Assembly (NCBI GenBank): GCA_024401365.1
Contig: JAKSLE010000005.1
Coordinates: 62,001 to 126,000 of the forward strand
Direction: 5' to 3'
Length of the DNA: 64,000 nt
DNA from: Bacteroidales bacterium
GTDB taxonomy: Bacteria > Bacteroidota > Bacteroidia > Bacteroidales > Marinilabiliaceae
This document shows, piece after piece, positions 35,009 through 44,955 of this stretch. Each line of letters begins with the position of its first letter. Position 1 is the first letter of the stretch. Made by a program: the position numbers and the translations under genes. The notes beneath the pieces were generated by a model, which searched no databases, was not told the origin of the DNA, and saw nothing but the letters and a program-made list of their open reading frames with translations.

Positions 35009-36145
35009 TTATTTGTCTAACTTGACGTTGGCTATCTTAATGTTTGGCGATAATGCTATCGCAAATCCATAACTGTAGTCAAATTGCCCCTTGTTTAAAT
35101 CACAATAACCATTGAAATCCAAACTGAACCTCACTGTCTTATGTATCTCTTTTTCTAAAGCAATATGCGCTAAAGCAATATCTCTCTTCTTGCGATATGT
35201 GCCTAAAAAACGTGAATGGCTTGTCAAAATAGGCATTCCATGCAGCGAATTATAGTCGTCAGCCCTAAAATACCCGGCCGACGCAGAAATCAACCTCGTT
35301 TTTATGCCTACTTCAGGATTGATAGCCCAACCATCAGTTATCAAGTGCGCATCCCCACCATTAAATACTTTGAAGTACAGAAAATCAACTCCATAATATA
35401 CCTCTTTCACAAAACTGTCATATTTCTTGTGGCGCGACTTCACCCCTATCTGCATGTTCATCAGACTTTGTACAGGCTCAGGAAAATCACTTATCTGACC
35501 TCCAATATGGTTGAACGTTACCCTGAAAGGCAACTCAAAACAGTAATCTCCCTTGTCTACTAACGTCCAATCTGTCCTGACTCCTGCCATAAACCTCTCT
35601 GGTATAGTGTCCCCATGTTTTATAAAGGCTTGCCAGTCTACCCATACTTCTCCTTCCATCTTGGCTGTCGACCATAATACTTGTGCACCAGTCTCTGGAC
35701 GTGAGGTCAAAACTCTCTCAGGGTCTAGTACTGCAGCATGTAATTTATGCCTGGTATTGCCATCAATAACACCTAATCTCAATGAAAAATTGGAAACTAC
35801 CTGCCACAACGCAGATACAATGGGATAAACTTTGTCCATCTTGTCCGTTCCCCCATATTGTACCATCTCCGCACCAACTTCTATCATCACATTCGATAGA
35901 AACTGATACCTCAACGTGGGTCTTAACTTATATCCTGGCAATGTATACCCTTCAGCAAATTCTCCAAAATATTCGTTATTCTTGAAGTAGGATATATTTT
36001 TTATGGATAGCCGTATGTCTCCACAGTCGGCCGTGTCCAATGGCGCATCTTGTAGCACCTCCGATACATAGATATCTTGAGCAAAAATCTCAGTGCAAAA
36101 GCCTAACAAGGCTATTGCACTGAGAAGTAATATTCTAAATCTCAT
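35009..36145 (-). CDS. Outer-membrane barrel-like protein of unknown function
   Basis: A 378-residue protein with a signal peptide (ILLLSAIALLGFCTEIFA before QDIYV). The mature part is strand-rich with many aromatic/polar alternations (LRPTLRYQFLSNVMIEVGAE; SLDFNGYCDLNKGQFDYSYG), consistent with a 12-16 strand barrel. The family resembles uncharacterised Bacteroidales porin-like proteins; no binding motif is visible. Its ATG lies inside the end of the preceding DUF4197 lipoprotein gene (ATGA overlap at 36142-36145), so the pair is translationally coupled and may act together in the envelope. Confidence 0.72.
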   Translation of the reverse strand: MRFRILLLSAIALLGFCTEIFAQDIYVSEVLQDAPLDTADCGDIRLSIKNISYFKNNEYFGEFAEGYTLPGYKLRPTLRYQFLSNVMIEVGAEMVQYGGTDKMDKVYPIVSALWQVVSNFSLRLGVIDGNTRHKLHAAVLDPERVLTSRPETGAQVLWSTAKMEGEVWVDWQAFIKHGDTIPERFMAGVRTDWTLVDKGDYCFELPFRVTFNHIGGQISDFPEPVQSLMNMQIGVKSRHKKYDSFVKEVYYGVDFLYFKVFNGGDAHLITDGWAINPEVGIKTRLISASAGYFRADDYNSLHGMPILTSHSRFLGTYRKKRDIALAHIALEKEIHKTVRFSLDFNGYCDLNKGQFDYSYGFAIALSPNIKIANVKLDK

Positions 36146-36903
36146 CGACCAAATACTTTCTTAAGCAAGTCTGTAGTACGCGCCGAAGCTTGTGTACGTA
36201 TCTTGGTTTCTTGCTCACCAACTTTTACATATAGCCCGTCTACAGCCTTGTCTGTCAGGTAGTCGGTCAAATCTGTATTCACTGGCTTAAAGCCTGCTAT
36301 TACACCAACAGGATTCTTCGCTATTACATTCCACTTCTCTGTCAATGTGTTCCACGACGATTGCGCAGATACATCTCCAATAAGCTTCTTCTGGATAGAT
36401 GCCTCTATCCTCTTCGCAAATACTCCCTTGAGCGCTGTCTTGGTCTTGCCCTTGAAATATGCAGTGGCAGCTGTCTTGTTGCCCTTGAGTATGCTGGTAG
36501 CATCTTGGAATGTCATATCCTTGATCGCTTGCGCAAAAATAGGAGCAGTGTCTTTTACCGCATCCGTAGCAGCAGCATTGATACTCTTTACTACATTCTC
36601 TACTAGCTGATTGCCTCCAGGTATCTTGCTGATGTTGGCAAGTATCATCGAAGCTTCTTCTGGTAGACCTATCTTGACAGCTAAGTCATTGTAGTACCCA
36701 TTCTTGGCAGCTAACTTCTGAATACCCATAGATACTCCGATATTCAACGCTTCCTTCAACCCCGCAGTAATATCTGCTTGTGATAGGGCAGCTTGCGATA
36801 CTGCTGTTATCCCTGGTATAGTCATACCAGACATCCCCGAACATCCTGTGAGCAACAACGATGTTGATGCCGCAACGGATAATACAATCGACCTGTACTT
36901 CAT
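36142..36903 (-). CDS. DUF4197 lipoprotein
   Basis: A 253-residue lipoprotein: signal peptide with lipobox LLTGC (Cys21) followed by Ser/Gly. The remainder is helical and matches the DUF4197 pattern: DITAGLKEALNIGVSMGIQK, DLAVKIGLPEE, FQDATSILKGNKTAATAYFK, then LTDYLTDKAVDGLYVKVGEQ and IRTQASARTTDLLKKVFG. The domain is widespread in Bacteroidota and Proteobacteria, periplasmic or outer-membrane, and its function is not known. It begins 38 bases after mreB and overlaps the next gene. Confidence 0.9.
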   Translation of the reverse strand: MKYRSIVLSVAASTSLLLTGCSGMSGMTIPGITAVSQAALSQADITAGLKEALNIGVSMGIQKLAAKNGYYNDLAVKIGLPEEASMILANISKIPGGNQLVENVVKSINAAATDAVKDTAPIFAQAIKDMTFQDATSILKGNKTAATAYFKGKTKTALKGVFAKRIEASIQKKLIGDVSAQSSWNTLTEKWNVIAKNPVGVIAGFKPVNTDLTDYLTDKAVDGLYVKVGEQETKIRTQASARTTDLLKKVFGR

Positions 36904-36941
36904 AATTTCTCAGTTGGTGTAAAATAATTTGTAATTCCTGA

Positions 36942-37964
36942 TTAGCGCAACAGATATGGAAGGCCTCTGTGACGATTCTTCAACGCAATACCTGTTCCAA
37001 TAGCTACAGAAAGCAATGGATTCTCTGCAACGTGGAATGGAATATTGATCTTGTCTGTCAATCGCTTGTCAAGACCCCTGAGCATAGCACCACCACCAGT
37101 AAGGTAAATACCATTCTCAACAATATCTGCATAAAGCTCTGGAGGTGTCTGCTCAAGCGCAGCTAGTACCGCCGCCTCTATCTTGCTTACCGACTTCTCC
37201 AATGCATGCGAAATCTCTTGGTAACTTACAGGTACCTCTATTGGTAACGCTGTCATCTGGTTAGGTCCTCTTACCACAAAGTCATCTGGTGGAGTCTCCA
37301 ACTCTGGTAACGCCGAACCTACACGAATCTTAATCTGCTCCGCTGTACGCTCGCCTATCTTGATGTTGTGCTGCCTGCGCATATACTCTACTACGTCTTC
37401 TGTCAACTCATCTCCAGCAATACGTATACTCTTGTTCGTTACAATACCACCAAGCGAAATGACAGCAATCTCTGTAGTACCACCACCTATGTCAACAATC
37501 ATGTTTCCTTGTGGCGCCTCTACGTCAATACCAATACCAATAGCAGCAGCCATTGGCTCATATATCATGTATACCTCACGACCGCCAGCATGCTCTGCAG
37601 AGTCACGCACAGCACGTAGCTCAACTTCAGTTGAACCTGATGGTACACATATAACCATCGTCAGAGAAGGACTGAAAAACTTTGGCTGTGGCAAAATCTT
37701 TATCATGCCACGTATCATCTTCTCTGCCGCGTTAAAGTCAGCAATAACACCGTCCTTCAATGGACGGACCGTACGAATGTTGTTGTGCTCCTTACCCTGC
37801 ATCTCACGAGCACGCTTACCTATGGCAATCGCCTCGCCCGAATGCTGGTCAAGTGCAACTATGGATGGCTCGTCTACCGCTACCTTATCATTGTGGATAA
37901 TGATGGTATTAGCAGTACCAAGGTCCATAGCTAATTCCTGCGAAAGAAATGAAAAGAGACCCAT
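36942..37964 (-). CDS. mreB: Rod shape-determining actin MreB
   Basis: A 340-residue actin-fold ATPase. It forms membrane-bound filaments that steer peptidoglycan elongation by the MreCD-RodA-PBP2 complex. Motifs are MDLGTANTIIIHNDKVAVDEPS (phosphate 1), GNMIVDIGGGTTEIAVISLGG (phosphate 2) and GIYLTGGGAMLRGLDKRL (adenosine). The N-terminal amphipathic start MGLFSFLSQELAM fits membrane anchoring. Length is standard. It follows purH with a hairpin between. In this genome mreB is not followed by mreC, which lies 9 kb away on the other side of lepA. Confidence 0.97.
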   Translation of the reverse strand: MGLFSFLSQELAMDLGTANTIIIHNDKVAVDEPSIVALDQHSGEAIAIGKRAREMQGKEHNNIRTVRPLKDGVIADFNAAEKMIRGMIKILPQPKFFSPSLTMVICVPSGSTEVELRAVRDSAEHAGGREVYMIYEPMAAAIGIGIDVEAPQGNMIVDIGGGTTEIAVISLGGIVTNKSIRIAGDELTEDVVEYMRRQHNIKIGERTAEQIKIRVGSALPELETPPDDFVVRGPNQMTALPIEVPVSYQEISHALEKSVSKIEAAVLAALEQTPPELYADIVENGIYLTGGGAMLRGLDKRLTDKINIPFHVAENPLLSVAIGTGIALKNRHRGLPYLLR

Positions 37965-37991
37965 ATCTCAAATAATACTTTATATAAATCA

Positions 37992-38024
37992 AATTGTGAG
38001 AAGCAGCAACTGCCTCCCACAATT
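37992..38024 (-). terminator. Hairpin between purH and mreB
   Basis: AATTGTG (37992-37998) pairs with CACAATT (38018-38024), with further inner pairing GCAG/CTGC. Only a weak T-rich tail follows on the minus strand, so it may attenuate rather than end transcription. Confidence 0.5.
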
Positions 38025-38034
38025 CTATATTCAA

Positions 38035-39555
38035 TTAATGCTTAAAGTGACGTGAACCCGAGAAGACAAGCGCCATACCGTTCTTTGTACAGTACTCAAT
38101 TGTCTCATTGTCTCTAACCGAACCGCCTGGCTCAATTACAGCATCGATACCCTCCGCATGCGCAATCTCTACACAATCGCCAAATGGGAAGAAGGCATCC
38201 GAAGCCAACGCAGCACCCTTGAGGTCAAAGTTGAATGCATGTGCCTTAGCTATCGCATGACGAAGCGAATCTACACGGCTCGTTTGGCCTGTACCACTGC
38301 CAAGCAACTGCTTGTTCTTTGCCAATACAATGGCATTCGACTTTGTATGCTTAACAATCTTGTTCGCAAAGAGCAAATCTTCAATCTCAGCTGCAGTAGC
38401 AGGACGAGCACCCTTATTCTCCAAATCTGCCGCTGTCTCTGTCTTGAAGTCTCTGTCCTGAACAAGCAAGCCGTTCAAACATGTACGTACCGTACGTGAC
38501 GACAATTCCTTCGACTTCTGAACAAGTATAATTCTGTTCTTCTTCTGCTTCAATACCTCAAGCGCCTCTTCTGAGTACGATGGTGCTATCACAACCTCAA
38601 AGAAAATCTTGTTCATCTCTTCTGCTGTCTCTTTGTCTACTGGCTTATTGCAAACTACAATACCACCAAACGCCGATACAGGGTCACCTGCCAATGCATC
38701 TGTCCATGCCTGAAGCAGTGTGCCACGCGATGCCAAACCACACGCATTGTTGTGCTTCAAGATGGCAACCGTTGTCTCATCAAACTCGTTGATCAAACCT
38801 ACAGCAGCATCAATGTCCAAAAGGTTGTTATACGAAATCTCCTTGCCGTGCAACTGCTCAAACATCGCCTCAAAGTCGCCGAAGAATACACCGTTCTGGT
38901 GTGGGTTCTCTCCGTAACGGAGCGACTTAGATGCGTCTGCAGTAATGCGGAGACGTGCATGGTCTTTGTCAAAGTAACTGAAGATAGCGCTGTCATAATG
39001 GCTCGATACAGCAAACGCATCCATAGCCAAATCCATACGGTCTTCCTCGTCTGTCATGCCCTGCTTCTCATAAAGCAACTTGGCAAGCTTAGAGTACTGC
39101 GCCTGCGATGGAATGATAACTACGTCCTTGTAGTTCTTTGCAGCAGCACGGATAAGCGAAATACCACCTATGTCTATCTTCTCAATAATATCCTCATGTG
39201 CAGCACCACTTGCTACTGTCGCCTCAAATGGATAGAGGTCAACTATCACAAGGTCTATCTCTGGAATATCATATTGCGCGGTCTGTACCTTGTCACCCGG
39301 ATTGTCACGACGTGCCAATATACCACCAAATACACCCGGATGCAAAGTCTTGACACGACCGCCAAGAATTGATGGGTAGCCAGTAAGTTTCTCTACTGGT
39401 GTACATGAAATACCCAGACCTTCAATGAATGTCTGTGTACCGCCAGTGGAAATAATCTTAACTCCCAACGAGTTAAGTGTTCTTACAATGTCATCAAGTC
39501 CGTCCTTATAAAATACGGAGATGAGAGCTGTCTTAATCTGCTTAGGGTTGCTCAT
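38035..39555 (-). CDS. purH: Bifunctional AICAR transformylase / IMP cyclohydrolase
   Basis: A 506-residue cytoplasmic enzyme for the last two steps of purine synthesis. The N-terminal IMP cyclohydrolase (methylglyoxal-synthase-like) domain has ALISVFYKDGL, ISTGGTQTFIEGLGI and the phosphate-binding LHPGVFGGILAR. The C-terminal AICAR transformylase has SLRYGENPHQNGVFF, ILKHNNACGLA with the catalytic Lys-His pair, DPVSAFGGIVVCN and a final SDAFFPFGDCVE. Length is normal. It has its own -7 box. Placement just before mreB is the usual Bacteroidales order. Confidence 0.97.
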   Translation of the reverse strand: MSNPKQIKTALISVFYKDGLDDIVRTLNSLGVKIISTGGTQTFIEGLGISCTPVEKLTGYPSILGGRVKTLHPGVFGGILARRDNPGDKVQTAQYDIPEIDLVIVDLYPFEATVASGAAHEDIIEKIDIGGISLIRAAAKNYKDVVIIPSQAQYSKLAKLLYEKQGMTDEEDRMDLAMDAFAVSSHYDSAIFSYFDKDHARLRITADASKSLRYGENPHQNGVFFGDFEAMFEQLHGKEISYNNLLDIDAAVGLINEFDETTVAILKHNNACGLASRGTLLQAWTDALAGDPVSAFGGIVVCNKPVDKETAEEMNKIFFEVVIAPSYSEEALEVLKQKKNRIILVQKSKELSSRTVRTCLNGLLVQDRDFKTETAADLENKGARPATAAEIEDLLFANKIVKHTKSNAIVLAKNKQLLGSGTGQTSRVDSLRHAIAKAHAFNFDLKGAALASDAFFPFGDCVEIAHAEGIDAVIEPGGSVRDNETIEYCTKNGMALVFSGSRHFKH

Positions 39556-39582
39556 ATATTCCTTTCAATTTCTTTTAAGGTG

Positions 39583-39590
39583 CAAATATA
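39583..39590 (-). promoter_or_regulatory. -7 promoter element (TATATTTG) for purH
   Basis: An exact TAnnTTTG match on the minus strand, followed by C as in other sites here, 27 bases before the ATG. No TTTG is found at the right distance. Confidence 0.5.
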
Positions 39591-39678
39591 CAAAAATAAA
39601 TTGAATTATCCCCCCACTGATTTCGTTTTTACTTATTCCATAATGAACGAAAAAATAACTTCACAAATCCGCCCAAAA

Positions 39679-39732
39679 TAAAAAAAACTGCGAGCAACAT
39701 ATATGTTCCCTCATATCAGCGTATACTCTCCG
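39679..39732 (+). repeat. Dispersed A-tract/TGCGAGCAAC repeat, copy D
   Basis: T, eight A, C, core TGCGAGCAAC (39689-39698), then ATATGTTCCCTCATATCAG and GTATACTCTC. It lies in the gap between lepA (3' end) and purH (5' end), both on the minus strand. Confidence 0.8.
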
Positions 39733-39781
39733 ACTACCTCCCAACAGCCTTCTAACACCCTTGATACACAGCCAACAAAAC

Positions 39782-39816
39782 AAAAAAGAGAGCCCGGAAT
39801 CCACCCAAGCTCTCTT
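39782..39816 (-). terminator. Terminator of lepA
   Basis: AAGAGAGC (39786-39793) pairs with GCTCTCTT (39809-39816). On the minus strand the stem runs into a T-tract (TTTTTTG). Confidence 0.8.
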
Positions 39817-39840
39817 CTCATCTATTCTTTTTGCTGTTTT

Positions 39841-41634
39841 CTATTCGCCATCCAACTTCAATACCGCCAGGAACGCCTTCTGTGGCACCTCAACGTTACC
39901 TACTTGCTTCATTCTCTTCTTTCCTTCTTTCTGCTTCTCAAGCAACTTCCTCTTTCGCGAAACGTCACCACCATAACACTTCGCCAATACGTCTTTTCTT
40001 ACCTGCTTGATAGTCTCTCGGGCAATAATCTTGGCTCCAATGGCTGCCTGAACAGCAACGTCATATTGCTGTCTTGGTATCAGCTCTTTCAACCTGACAC
40101 ACATCTTGCGTCCAATTACTACCGCATTATCATAGAATGTCAATGTCGACAAAGCGTCCACCTTCTCTCCATTGAGCAAAATGTCCATCTTGGCCAAATT
40201 ACTTGCCCTATATCCTATCGAGTAGTAATCAAATGAAGCATAACCTCTAGAAATAGACTTCAATTTATCATAAAAGTCAAACACAATCTCGGCCAATGGC
40301 ATGTCATACTCAAGTTCTACTCGGTCACTTGTCAGATAGGTCTGCTTTACAAGGTTACCGCGCTTCGATAGACATAGTGTCATAATCGGACCGATATACT
40401 CGGACTTGGTAATAACTTGTGCCTTGATATATGGCTCTTCTACATGGTCTATTACCGTAGGCTCTGGCAAGGCCGAAGGCGTGTGGACTTCTATGCACTC
40501 TCCTTTCTTCGTAAATGCCTTGTAGGGCACGTTGGGCACAGTGGTGATAACGGCTTGGTTGAACTCTCGGTCAAGTCGCTCTTGAACAATCTCCATGTGA
40601 AGCAACCCCAAGAAACCGCAACGGAAACCAAATCCAAGCGCAAGGGAACTCTCGGGCTGGAACGTGAGCGACGCATCGTTCAACTGCAACTTCTCTATCG
40701 CGGCTCTCAAATCTTCATAGTCATCTGTATCAATAGGATAAATACCGGCAAATACCATAGGCTTCACCTCCTCAAAACCGTCAATGGCTTTCTCACATGG
40801 CGCATCTCTATGGGTAATGGTATCTCCTACTTTTACCTCGGAGCTTGTCTTGATACCTGATATAATGTAACCTACATCTCCGGTCCTGAGCTCTTTCCTA
40901 GGCTCCATATCAAGTCTCAATACTCCTATCTCATCAGCATCATATTCTTTGCCTGTGGCAACGAACTTTACCATCTCTCCTTGCTTCATGACACCATTGA
41001 CTACCTTGAAGTAGGCAACAATACCACGGAACGAGTTGAATACTGAGTCAAAAATCAAACATTGTAGCGGCGCTTCTGGATCTCCCGTTGGCGCAGGTAT
41101 CCTATTGATAATGGCTTCCAATATCTCTGGCACACCTTCTCCTGTCTTGCCCGATGCTCGTATAATCTCTTCTCGCTTGCATCCTACAAGCTCTATTATC
41201 TGATCCTCAACTTCTTCTGGCATGGCATTCGGCATGTCCATCTTGTTGAGTACTGGAATAATCTCCAAATCATGATTGATAGCCTGATAAAGGTTGGAAA
41301 TCGTCTGCGCTTGTATGCCTTGAGTAGCATCTACTACAAGCAACGCTCCCTCACAGGCAGCAATCGATCGCGATACCTCATATGAAAAGTCTACGTGACC
41401 GGGAGTGTCAATAAGGTTGAGTACGTATTTCTCTCCATTGAGCACATAGTCCATCTGGATGGCATGACTCTTAATAGTAATGCCTCGCTCCCTCTCCAAA
41501 TCCATGTCATCAAGTACCTGAGCTTGCATGTCCTTGCCTATAACTGTCTTGGTAAACTCCAAGAGTCGGTCAGCAAGCGTACTCTTTCCATGGTCAATGT
41601 GCGCTATAATGCAGAAATTGCGTATATTCTTCAT
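39841..41634 (-). CDS. lepA: Elongation factor 4 (LepA), ribosome-associated GTPase
   Basis: A 597-residue translational GTPase. G1 is [15 protein letters not shown] (residues 11-25), the switch region has [15 protein letters not shown]3 is DTPGHVDF, G4 is NKMDMP. It lacks EF-G domain IV and has the LepA-specific C-terminal domain ([20 protein letters not shown], followed by a basic tail). It acts on stalled or initiating ribosomes. Length is standard. It follows rodA on the same strand but has its own full-consensus promoter in the 51-base gap. Confidence 0.97.
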   Translation of the reverse strand: MKNIRNFCIIAHIDHGKSTLADRLLEFTKTVIGKDMQAQVLDDMDLERERGITIKSHAIQMDYVLNGEKYVLNLIDTPGHVDFSYEVSRSIAACEGALLVVDATQGIQAQTISNLYQAINHDLEIIPVLNKMDMPNAMPEEVEDQIIELVGCKREEIIRASGKTGEGVPEILEAIINRIPAPTGDPEAPLQCLIFDSVFNSFRGIVAYFKVVNGVMKQGEMVKFVATGKEYDADEIGVLRLDMEPRKELRTGDVGYIISGIKTSSEVKVGDTITHRDAPCEKAIDGFEEVKPMVFAGIYPIDTDDYEDLRAAIEKLQLNDASLTFQPESSLALGFGFRCGFLGLLHMEIVQERLDREFNQAVITTVPNVPYKAFTKKGECIEVHTPSALPEPTVIDHVEEPYIKAQVITKSEYIGPIMTLCLSKRGNLVKQTYLTSDRVELEYDMPLAEIVFDFYDKLKSISRGYASFDYYSIGYRASNLAKMDILLNGEKVDALSTLTFYDNAVVIGRKMCVRLKELIPRQQYDVAVQAAIGAKIIARETIKQVRKDVLAKCYGGDVSRKRKLLEKQKEGKKRMKQVGNVEVPQKAFLAVLKLDGE

Positions 41635-41653
41635 GTCAAACTAGTTTTCAGTG

Positions 41654-41685
41654 CAAAAATAAGAAATATGTCCCTTCTCCACAAA
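41654..41685 (-). promoter_or_regulatory. Full-consensus promoter of lepA
   Basis: On the minus strand: TTTG (41685-41682), a 20-base spacer, TATTTTTG (41661-41654). Both boxes are exact. The -33 box directly adjoins the rodA stop codon, so lepA is started separately from the mre operon. Confidence 0.8.
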
Positions 41686-43134
41686 TCAGCGGATGAGCTC
41701 TTGCCTGTCCTTGTCTAACCTTAGGAACAAAAACAGCATAAGCGAAAATCCAAGGAATGACGATCCTCCATAACTGAAGAATGGTAACGGAATACCTATA
41801 ACTGGCATCAGTCCTATCGTCATACATATATTTACCGCAAAGTGGAAGAAGAATATGCAGACTATACTGTACCCATATACCCTACTGAAGACAGAGTGCT
41901 GTTTCTCAGCTAGTTGTATCAACCTGAGAAAGAACGCCAAATATATACCTATCAGGAATGTACAACCTAGGAATCCCCACTCTTCTCCTACCGTACAGAA
42001 AATAAAGTCGGTCGACTGCTTGGGCACAAAGTCAAGCTTGGTCTGTGTCCCTTCTAGGAAACCCTTGCCTGTCAAACCACCAGAACCAATGGCTATCAAA
42101 CTTTGATGTACATTATATCCAGCTCCCAAAAGGTCTTCTTCTTTGCCAAATAGCACATTGATACGGGTCCTTTGATGCTCAATGAGAATATTCTCAAAAG
42201 CATAGTCAGTACCAAACGACACTATCAGACCTGTCCACATATACATAAGTATAGGCAACAGATATTTTACTCTCTTGGAAATCGCAACTATCAAAAAGTA
42301 GATAGATACACAGACCGCACCAGCTAATATCAATAACTCATATTCTATCTCCTTGCCCATAAGATACAACGCCAACGCCGCCAACCCAGGAACAAGTGTA
42401 GCTATAAGCAACGTCACAAATACCGCCTTCTTGTTCTGGATATGATTGAGGTAAACACACCCAGCAAGTATAGCCAACGTATACACTACAGACATCACTA
42501 TCCATACGTCCGAGAGCAAAGTAGCAATAGCACAGACTATACTTATCGCTCCCAAACATAGTATATGCCCCGTCAGTCCTTCCCTGAACATAGGCAATAT
42601 AAGTACCATGAAAATAAGGGCACTACCCGTATCATTCTGCAGTAGCACAAATAATATAGGTATCAATAGTATCGTAAATAGCTGCACATAACTGCGCATG
42701 GTAAACTTAAAGCCATACCTACTCATAACTCTCGCCACTAATAGCGCCGAGGATATCTTGGCAAGTTCTACCGGCTGAAACTGGACTGGACCGAAGCCCA
42801 ACCACGCCTTGGCTCCATTAACCTCTTTGCCTATTACAAGGGTCAGTGCTAATATTACTAACGATACTATATATAATATAGGTGCAAATTCGACAAACAT
42901 CTTACTGTCTGCCATCATTATCACTCCAGCTAACCCTATCGTTATCACAACCCAGACCAACTGCTTGAAATATTCGGCATCAGCAGAGAAAAAGACCTTC
43001 GTCTCCGGATTGAAGTTCGCAGCATAGAGGTTGCTCCATCCGAAAACGACCAACAAAGCATAAAGTAGTACTGTTACCCAGTCTACTCCTTGATTGTACA
43101 ACCCTCTATTTTGTATGTTATAACTATTGTCCAT
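41686..43134 (-). CDS. rodA: Peptidoglycan glycosyltransferase RodA (SEDS family)
   Basis: A 482-residue polytopic membrane protein that polymerises glycan strands from lipid II for lateral wall growth with PBP2. SEDS marks: GKEVNGAKAWLGFGPVQFQP followed by VELAKIS, QNDTGSALIF, DFIFCTVGEEWGFLGC with the catalytic-site Glu region, and GIPLPFFSYGGSSFLGFSL. About ten membrane helices are visible. It is longer than E. coli RodA (370) because of extra hydrophobic material in the middle, which is usual in Bacteroidota. Its start overlaps the end of mrdA by 11 bases. Confidence 0.95.
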   Translation of the reverse strand: MDNSYNIQNRGLYNQGVDWVTVLLYALLVVFGWSNLYAANFNPETKVFFSADAEYFKQLVWVVITIGLAGVIMMADSKMFVEFAPILYIVSLVILALTLVIGKEVNGAKAWLGFGPVQFQPVELAKISSALLVARVMSRYGFKFTMRSYVQLFTILLIPILFVLLQNDTGSALIFMVLILPMFREGLTGHILCLGAISIVCAIATLLSDVWIVMSVVYTLAILAGCVYLNHIQNKKAVFVTLLIATLVPGLAALALYLMGKEIEYELLILAGAVCVSIYFLIVAISKRVKYLLPILMYMWTGLIVSFGTDYAFENILIEHQRTRINVLFGKEEDLLGAGYNVHQSLIAIGSGGLTGKGFLEGTQTKLDFVPKQSTDFIFCTVGEEWGFLGCTFLIGIYLAFFLRLIQLAEKQHSVFSRVYGYSIVCIFFFHFAVNICMTIGLMPVIGIPLPFFSYGGSSFLGFSLMLFLFLRLDKDRQELIR

Positions 43135-44953
43135 TTAAAGATGTTTGGAGAATCCTGTCTTCCATATATTTTCTATTTGGAGCTATCTCTCCATTAATAT
43201 ATTTCTCTACCATCAAACTAGCAATAGGCGCCGCCCATGTCGCACCGAAACCTGCATTCTCAACATACACCGAAATGGCTATCTGCGGATCTTCTTTCGG
43301 AGCAAACGACATGAAGATAGAATGGTCCCTACCATGTGGGTTCTGCGCCGTACCCGTCTTACCACAAATACGAATACCTGGAATCTGTGCCCCTCGGGCA
43401 GTACCTGCATCTGTACCCCATACAGCTAATTCCATACCATCTTGTATTATAGAGAAGTACGAAGTATCTATACCTGTATATCTCTTGGTCGTATATAGCG
43501 AATCAATGGACGAGTCCTCTATCCTGTGTACCGCATGTGGGGTATAGAACCACCCCTTGTTGGCTATAGTAGCTGCCACATTGGCCATCTGTAATGGGGT
43601 AAGCAGCAACTCTCCCTGTCCAATAGCCAAAGAAACAACACCCAACGAGGTCCACCCCTTACCCTTGTTCTTATCATAATAAGCAGAGTTCGGCACAAAA
43701 CCTCGGTTCTCATTCGCGATATCTACTCCTAGTCTATATCCTAGGCCAAACCTTACCAGATAATCTTTCCATGTATCAAGAGCCTCATTGACAGAACTAT
43801 AGTTCTTATTGTCCAATATTGACCTGAACTCATAAGCATAGTACGCATTACATGAGTGCTGTATCGACTGCCTCAAATTCAAAGGCGACATATGGCCATG
43901 GCATCCCATGTGAAAACGACCAATAGTGTATCCGTGAGAACATGGATACCTCGTCTCAGGTGCTACTACCCCCTCTTGCAGACCTATCAAAGCATTGATA
44001 GTCTTGAAAGTAGATCCCGGCGGATACCATGCCTGAATAGCACGGTTGAACAATGGCTTCAATGGGTCAGTACTCAAAACAGGGAAATTGACAGATCTAT
44101 CACGACCGATTAATAACGACGGGTCGTACGACGGTGCCGACACCATACAGAGTATCTCTCCTGTCTCTGGTCTGATAGCTACGATACTGCCTGTCTTCCC
44201 AGCCATCAGTTTTTCTCCATATTGCTGTAGCTCAATATCAAGACTTAGTGTCAAGTCTTGTCCCGAAACAGCCAATGTGTCATACTCTCCATCTCTGAAT
44301 GAGCCCTTTGTTCGACCCAACACATCAACCATCTGAAAGTTGACACCTTTTTTACCTCTAAGTTGCTCTTCAAAAGAACTCTCTATACCCGAGACACCAA
44401 TATAATCACCTTGTATATAGTATGGATTCTTTTTTACAATATTCTCATTTACCTCACCAACGTACCCAAGTACGTGAGCCGCAGCAGGATACTCGTATTT
44501 TCTCAAAGTACGTCGCTGAGCATAAAAGCCTTCCATCTTGTACAGTTTCTCCTGAAGCATAGCATAACGCTCTCCCGACAACTGCCTGATGAAAACCGAA
44601 GGTTTATGTACCGATGCCCTACGCCTTCTGATATTTAATCTCAACTCCTTGAACAGAAGTCGCAACGTAGGCATATCTATACCTACTGTATTGCAGAAAT
44701 CAAGACTATCAAACTCATGAACTTCCCTAGGGATAATCATGATATCATACACAGGCTGATTGGATACGAGCAATTTTCCATTACGGTCATATATCAATCC
44801 TCGTGATGGATATTGTATGACCTTACGTCTGGAGTTACTATCAGCAGAAAGCTGATACGACTCTTCGAATAACTGCACATACGCTAGTCGCCCGACCATA
44901 CATAGTCCGACGAGTATCATTATAGCTGATATGATATACCTGCGTACTTCCAT
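43124..44953 (-). CDS. mrdA: Penicillin-binding protein 2 (class B transpeptidase)
   Basis: A 609-residue class B PBP that cross-links new glycan with RodA in elongation. One N-terminal membrane anchor (IISAIMILVGLCMVGRLAYV) is followed by the PBP dimer or pedestal domain (SRGLIYDRNGKLLVSNQPVY). The transpeptidase domain has the nucleophile motif STFK (about residue 312, in PPGSTFKTINALIGL), SCN (about 367) and KTGT (about 531, CGKTGTAQN). Length is standard. It lies between mreD (2-base gap) and rodA (overlap) in the mreC-mreD-mrdA-rodA operon. Confidence 0.96.
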   Translation of the reverse strand: MEVRRYIISAIMILVGLCMVGRLAYVQLFEESYQLSADSNSRRKVIQYPSRGLIYDRNGKLLVSNQPVYDIMIIPREVHEFDSLDFCNTVGIDMPTLRLLFKELRLNIRRRRASVHKPSVFIRQLSGERYAMLQEKLYKMEGFYAQRRTLRKYEYPAAAHVLGYVGEVNENIVKKNPYYIQGDYIGVSGIESSFEEQLRGKKGVNFQMVDVLGRTKGSFRDGEYDTLAVSGQDLTLSLDIELQQYGEKLMAGKTGSIVAIRPETGEILCMVSAPSYDPSLLIGRDRSVNFPVLSTDPLKPLFNRAIQAWYPPGSTFKTINALIGLQEGVVAPETRYPCSHGYTIGRFHMGCHGHMSPLNLRQSIQHSCNAYYAYEFRSILDNKNYSSVNEALDTWKDYLVRFGLGYRLGVDIANENRGFVPNSAYYDKNKGKGWTSLGVVSLAIGQGELLLTPLQMANVAATIANKGWFYTPHAVHRIEDSSIDSLYTTKRYTGIDTSYFSIIQDGMELAVWGTDAGTARGAQIPGIRICGKTGTAQNPHGRDHSIFMSFAPKEDPQIAISVYVENAGFGATWAAPIASLMVEKYINGEIAPNRKYMEDRILQTSLNGQ

Positions 44954-44955
44954 TG

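Noticed and set aside
37360-38055. Plus-strand open frame of 231 codons opposite mreB
   Set aside because: Ser/Ile/Pro-rich antisense shadow of mreB, no start region or family features.
38752-39372. Long plus-strand open frame of about 200 codons opposite purH
   Set aside because: Antisense shadow of a gene with complete PurH motifs; the translation is Cys/Leu/Tyr-rich without domain or start signals.
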